Of a stretch of 64,000 nucleotides of DNA, positions 49,501 through 64,000 are shown piece after piece. The position numbers and the translations under genes were made by a program. This DNA comes from Apus apus (Eukaryota; Chordata; Aves; Apodiformes; Apodidae): the NCBI RefSeq assembly GCF_020740795.1, contig NC_067294.1, positions 1,240,001 to 1,304,000 of the forward strand. The letters are read 5' to 3'. Position 1 is the first letter of the stretch, and every line of letters begins with the position of its first letter. The notes under the pieces are model-generated. The model was not told the origin of the DNA. It saw only the letters and a program-made list of their open reading frames with translations, and ran no database searches.

Positions 49501-52500
49501 CTGCAGCAACCTGCTGCTCTGCCCCCCGTGGGAGTTCTTGTCAAACATTAACCTGACCTAGGCCAACTCCCTTTATTTGTTATTTAGAGCTCTCCCACCC
49601 TCACGATTGGTACAAAGGTATTCATGTCCAGCTCCTCCAGTACTTAATGATCTCCCTGTTGAACGTGCAGGAGGAATCCCTGCCATGAAGGGTGAGATAG
49701 AAACATGTACGTTTATATACAGAAATGAGAAACGTTTATATTTATGGTGAATCACTGGTTTGTATTTTTATGGTATCACCAATACAGTTGTATTTGCACA
49801 ATAGCTCAAAGCTTCTAAGGAAACCTTGGGAGGAGGGAGAACTCTGTGCTAGAGATGGAGCTGCATGAGAGCCATTCTCATCAAAATACCTAAATGAGAT
49901 TATGGCTCAAGCTTTCCTACATTCACATATCCAGCCTGGCTGTGTGAGCATGCCTAGCAGCCAGCTAGTTACTATTGAGTTAAAATTTAAGAATACGGCT
50001 GGTTTAACCAACCTTTCCTTTGGTGGAGCAGACACTGTGCACTTGGAGCCTTCCCAAGCCAAATACCCCTCCCTTGGCACAGAGCACTACAGAGTGGAAA
50101 ACTGCAGCCTTTGTGTCAAAAGGTGCAAGGAGGAGACATTAAACAACTGCTTTGTCCTTTTGAAAAGTTGTTTTTTCCTGTTTCTCGACAGGAGTATTAC
50201 TTGAATTCTCTGTAAACTCTTATTGTTAGTTTTGTTCCTTATTTCAGTGTTAGAAAACTTTGAAGATGACTTTTATTGTAGTGCTTCTGCAATTGCAACA
50301 CTGCAATTATCCTTTAAACTTTACTTGGAGAAGTGTGCTGCTTCTACTTTGTTGTGGGAAGCTGTACCATTTTACTAGGAAATGTTTTATTTTTTTCTGC
50401 CCTCTTTTTTTTTTCTTGACCATAACACAGAAAGCTGGAGGTTAAGACTCCATGTTCACCCTTCTGTGATCAATATTAGAGTTCTAGTGTCACCAGGGCA
50501 TGTTCCTGTTGTGTGTGTTGGTGGCTTTTGCTGATTTTCTTGTTGCAGGGAGTTATTTTTTATTTTCTCCCTTTTGTAACAGCTTTTATGTGAGTGCGTT
50601 TGTATTTAAAGCTGGCAGAGCAGCATTTTGAGGTCATGTGTGTGATTTGGGTGACAGGCTGAGCAGCAATGCCATCCTTGGCACACGGGCTGGGAGGAGC
50701 ATGTCATGCCACCTCCTTAAGTGCTCTTTGCTATTAGTGCTACAAGTTAGAAAAGTGTTTTAAATAAGTCACAGCTATTTTTGGGAGGGAGTTGGATGCA
50801 GCATTAAGGCAGTTTCTGGCATTTTTAAATGCCTTCTGAAAACATAATTCCTTATTACAAGCAGAATTTCTACCTTTTTTTTATCTCTTTTTTTTTTTTT
50901 CCCCCAACTAAAATAAAAATTCTTTGGAGTTGTTGTGCTTCCTGCAGCTGGGTGTGCCCTGCACCAGCCTCTAGATACTGTGTGTTCTCTCTGAATACTT
51001 GTTTATCATTCATGTCCAAATGTTGTCAAACAAAATGTGTGGCTCATCACAGCCAGTTAACCAGCACTGGATAAATGAACGTTTGATTTCTCTTGTTTAT
51101 TAAACCAATTCAGATAGGAAAAAACCCCCTTGAGTTAAATGAGGATGTCTTGAAGGAAATCAAGGTGTTACAAACATGCTTTGAAGATCCCCTAATGTCT
51201 GGTTGAAAAGTGGTGGGTTTGAGTCACTTTTTGATGTGTGGAGGGTTCCTTGGGCAGACCTTCACCTCTGGTGGTTTTTCCCTTGCAGTGCCTGGGAAGA
51301 TGGAGCTGTGCTGATGATGCCTGGTGGGGTTCAGGAGGAGTGAGGAGTTTCTCCTATGCCTCTGCCTGGGGAGTGGCCGGGGCCCTCTTCTCTCTAACAG
51401 TAAAACTTTGGCAATGTGGCTGTGTTGGAATTGTTTTTTGTTTTAAATTGAAAATGTGGTGCAAAAGTCCCTTACCTGGGGTCTGACCCCCTGCCCCTGC
51501 CAGAGATGGGATCAGGAGGAGGCTGTGCTGGGCAGGGCAGCACATCAGGCTGGTTGTAAAGTCCAGGATGATGATTGCTGGAGTGAACTCCTGCCAAAGC
51601 CGTGCCCTTTGTGGATTAAGGATGAGCAGAAATACCAAGTAGGATTTAGGAGGATGTTGGAACAAGAAATGAAAATGGTGTTTCTGATCCGGACAGTTCC
51701 AGTGATGCTCGACTTGTTCATGTGCTCAGTACCTCTACAGCAGCAGTTAAAGAATATGCACAGGTTAATTTTGTAGCAGGAGTTTCTGTGAACTTCCTGC
51801 TGAGTTTCCTTCTTTCTTTGAACTCTTCCTGTTGAGCTGTAGAAGAGGCATGAGATTGGAGCAGACAGGTGGGCAGTGAGGTCCTGCAGAGGGCAGCGTG
51901 GCTGACTGCACAGTGAGGGACCCATGGTGTGTGGAGGGAGACTTTCTAAAAATTGAAATACTGTGCTGGGCTTTAGGCCTGGTTTTGAATTTCTTTTTAT
52001 TTTTGAGCTTTATCCAGATGTGGAAATTAAGGCAACTTTGGTCCTTGCTATGGGGTGTTAGCTCTGTCTCCCTTAGCCTGGTTCTCCTCTTCCTTAAGAA
52101 TTCACATTTTGGCTCAGGCTTCTCTGGAAGAAGGAAGGGGAAGTTATAGCAGGATCCTCTTGACAGCAGCAAGTTCAAGTCAATGAGTTCTTCATCCTCC
52201 ATTTCCAGGGCTGTTGTGCGTGGAGGGAGGAGTAGAAATGCTGTCCTCTTGCCCAGAGCCTGGGGTTGGAATGGCAGGAGCTCAGCTGCACCAGCCTGCT
52301 CTGGGCTCTTCTATTTTGTGGAAAAAGGTTTAAATCTGGGATGTAGGTGTAGATGGGGAGAGGGAGAAGCAGTCCTGCCTTGGTACAGCTCTGACTGTCT
52401 GCAGCAGAGATGGGAGTGGTGATGGGGCAGAGCTCCTTCCCACCAGTCAGCATGGAAACTGGGAGGGAGCAGAACTTCTCATCCCAGTCTGAGATGGAGC

Positions 52501-55031
52501 TGGGGTCTACTCAGACTGGGGCAAAAACCCTGAGGGCCAGCAAACAGGACATAACATCAATCACAGTCCTAAGTTTTAGGTAGTGGATTTTGAAGGTTTG
52601 TTACAATTACAAGTGGTCAGAAAACTTAAGTTTTGCCATTTCCTTTAAGCTGCAGTGAGCTGCCAGCAATGCTGATTCAGTAGGTGTGCCTTCTGCTTCT
52701 CAAGTGCCTCTGCTGCTTACGATTCCTGAACTCTGGCAGATTTATCTCCTGTTACTTTTCATGGCTGTGGAAGACAGGAATTTTACTAGGAAGCTGCCTG
52801 AAGTAGAGAGTTAAGGAAGCCCCAGTAACTTCATTTATTTATACATTTAATGCTAGCATGATTTTAATAGCCTAGTACACATTGTAGGCACTTAAAATAG
52901 CTCTGTGCAGAGATTTAGAAGATTAGGTACAAACAAGTCCAACTCGAATCCCATTCAAACTATTGACTCTAATAAAAATGTAAAGGAATTAAAAAAAAAA
53001 CCCTGAACCTAATCCCCATACAGTCAAAATGAAGATGTTTATCATTTCCTATACTACAAAAGGTGGGGGAGGAGGGGTAAAAAGTGTATTTCTGATGACT
53101 AATTTTACATCGACCTGACAGGTATAGCCAGATCAGCTCTGGTTCTGCTCCAGCTCTCACCTCAAGTGGATCTTTGCTATAATGCTCCTTTCATGTGACC
53201 ATGTTGGCACAAATGTTGGTTTTATTCCTCAGTCCCAGAGTTACAGTAAATGTTGATACAATTTTGAAATATGATGCTTGTCTGTTAAAAATAGTAACAG
53301 CCTTTGTTAAAATTTAACCCTCTGTTTGTGAAATGTAGATGTAAAATTCTTAGTTAAGATTAAAATCTTCTACATGTATAGATGTGTCTAATTCACAGTC
53401 TCAGTGTCTGGATGTGGAGGAATTACTCAAGGATGGGGCACTCCTGGGCCTGCCTCATGCTTTGCCTTTAATAGCAAAATGGCTCAGATTCAAACGGTGC
53501 CCGTTGGCTTTAACCGACCAGTGTCTGTAATTAAATCTGATATTTGTCTCAGTTTAAATCCTGCATGGGTAAGAAATGGGGCTGCAGTTTGAAGAATAGG
53601 CTTTTTAAGCCTCAGACTTTTAAAACAACATTAATGTTGACATGATCCAGGTAGTTTCCTCCCCACACTCCAGCAAGCAGGTCCCTCTCTCAGTAGCCAG
53701 CCTGGGTGTTCACGTGCAGCTGCATGAGTTCAGCTGATCACAGGATAACTGGAGAATAAAGTGACTTTCCACATAGACTTTAAAAGTTATTGTATCCATA
53801 GGCCTGGTATATCAACAGGGAGTTGGATTGTGTGAATGCTTTTACTTAATTTACAATGCAAATATTTACAATCCAGGGAAAAAAACCCAAACCCTTTGTC
53901 TTAAAAAGATTTAAACTTAGGCTGCGGGTTCATTCTGGTTTTGGCATCCTCCTAGAATTCAGTATATTCAGAGTAGTAGACTACATGAAGCCAGATTAAT
54001 AAGAAATTGCAGTAAGAGGCTAAAATGTTGTTAAGGTGAAAAGACTAATGTTATAAAAACTGAGTGGCAGATTGAAGTCTTCTTGTTGGGAATGGAGTGG
54101 CTGGTTTGTCAGAGCTTTCAAGGTAATGCTCTAGCAAATATTTTGTGTTGTGTTTTTTATTTTTTTTTTAAATAACCAGGCAGCTGTTGAAAAACATGAA
54201 ATAATGATTTTCTAAGCAGATGACATTTCAGTTTAGACTGCAAATTATGTGGAAGAAACCTATTTCTTTCTTGGCAAGAACATACTTACTGCAGATCAGT
54301 AAGGCACATTTATAAATCTCTTGATAAGAAGTATAGCACATGTCCAAAGAGTTATACCACCTTATGTATCATCTTATTTTGTTTATTCTTTTAGTCCCAA
54401 TGCTTTATCCAGCTCAAAGGGAATCCTTTCCAACTCTGTGTGTTGCAAAAAATTGACATCTTTGTTTTAACTTGAGCAGCAAGACCAAACTGCAAAGTAC
54501 CATTTGTAAGAGGAGAGACTGGCAGTTTTTTAACTTGCATTTTTGCAGGAGAATACTGTGTGGTCTAGGGGAAAAGGTGCAATATTGTCAGAACTTCACT
54601 GAAATTACTGCTTTGAGGAGAAGTGTCTTTTGGGAGTCAGGGAGGGAGAGAGACCTGGAAACAACATCAAAGCTTGAGGTTAGAATGTGTGGGGCAGTGG
54701 GTGCCAATACAGGTATGTCAGCAGTAAAAATAAAACCAACTCTACAGGAGAAGTCAGGCCCTGAATGGGTGGGGGGATAAAGGAGTAAAATTGCAGAACA
54801 TTTGGGGGATGTGGAGGAGAAAAAGTATTTGAGAAATGAATGGGAGATGTAGAGCGTGGGATGAAATACCTGAATGATTCAAGCAGGTGAAATGGTTTCA
54901 AATAGTTTCTTGCCTCAGGACTTTGTGGATTTTTTCATTCTTTTGTTACTGAATAAACTTTCCCTGTCAGAAGCTCCTGTAGGTGGGACTTGTAGCTCTG
55001 CTAGGTGTGAGGTGCCTGAAATTGCACAAAC

Positions 55032-55506
55032 ATGGAATCGTAGAATGGTTAAGGCTGAAAGGGACCTTAAAGATCCTCGGGTTCCAACCTCCCTGCCATG
55101 AGCAGGGACACCTCCCACCAGACCAGGCTGCACAAGCCTCATCCAACCTGCCCTTCAACACCTCCAGGAAGCGGCATCCTATTCCAGCAGCTTACTGCCC
55201 TCATGGTGAATAATGTTTTCCTGATGTCTAACCTAAATGTCCCCTCTTTCAGTTTACAACCATCACCCCTTGTTCTGTCACTACAATCTCTGGTGAAAAG
55301 CCCCTCTCCAGCTTTCCTGGAGCCCCTTTGGGCACTGGAAGGTGCTCTAAAGTCTCCCTGAAGCCTTCTCTTTTCCAGGCTGAACACCCGCTCCCCCAGC
55401 CTGTCCCCAGAGCAGAGCTGCTCCAGCCCTTGGATCATCTCCGTGGCCCCCTCTGGACCCTCCATAGCCCCATGTCTGCCCTGTGCTGAGGGCTCCAGGC
55501 AGTACC
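55032..55506 (-). mobile_element. CR1 LINE 3' fragment just upstream of AFF4 exon 2
   Basis: Antisense CR1 starting TGGAATCGTAGAATGG, with GGGACCTTAAAGATCCTCGG, CTCATCCAACCTGCCCTTCA, CTCTTTCAGTTTACAACCA and TCCAGGCTGAACACCC. It ends about 160 bases before the AFF4 exon 2 acceptor. Confidence 0.95.
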
Positions 55507-55530
55507 ATAGATATGTCTTTTCAATTTTGA

Positions 55531-64000
<8,470 letters not shown>

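Noticed and set aside
51105-51145. A stretch resembling part of the diverged CR1 at 33205-33240 (AGGAAAAA then CCCCTTGAG).
   Set aside because: Only about 30 bases are similar and the flanks do not continue as CR1; it may be a relic but cannot be supported by eye.

Overview
This is a 64 kb piece of a vertebrate nuclear genome, almost certainly from a bird. The evidence is split genes with GT-AG introns, CpG-island promoters, and several 5'-truncated CR1 LINE copies whose 3' ends carry the ATTCTRTG-type tail typical of avian genomes. Three genes can be read exon by exon from protein similarity and splice sites: HSPA4 (minus strand, complete), ZCCHC10 (plus strand, complete) and AFF4 (plus strand, 5' part only). 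The same three genes are neighbours in the same relative orientation on human 5q31.1, so this is a conserved synteny block. The species cannot be named from the sequence.

Layout. 1-410: downstream of HSPA4, nothing recognised. 464-17550: HSPA4, 19 coding exons giving 839 residues, with a poly(A) signal close behind the stop and a CpG-island promoter at about 17200-17900. 17.9-24.7 kb: intergenic, no gene found. 24.7-25.9 kb: CpG island of ZCCHC10. 25486-33731: four coding exons of ZCCHC10 (170 residues), then a 3'UTR to about 35.2 kb. 35.3-36.5 kb: short intergenic gap. 36.5-38.4 kb: CpG-rich promoter region of AFF4 with paired CACGTG elements, a 25-base C run and an inferred non-coding first exon. 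38-55.66 kb: the roughly 18 kb first intron of AFF4. 55669-60255: the first four coding exons of AFF4 (348 residues). The rest of the window is AFF4 intron.

Function. HSPA4 (Apg-2) is a cytosolic Hsp110-type nucleotide-exchange factor for Hsp70. ZCCHC10 is a small CCHC zinc-knuckle protein with a long serine/acidic tract and a lysine tail. AFF4 is the scaffold of the super elongation complex, which joins P-TEFb to ELL proteins; the part seen here holds the expected cyclin-T-binding and ELL-binding regions. The three do not form a known pathway; they are linked by chromosomal position.

I did not find a previously undescribed system. The coding part is conventional. The more interesting signals are regulatory or compositional: duplicated E-boxes and an in-frame upstream start in the AFF4 promoter, G-quadruplex-type sequences in the ZCCHC10 promoter and in an AFF4 coding exon, a CpG-retaining TATA-bearing block upstream of AFF4, and CR1 insertions lying very close to splice acceptors.
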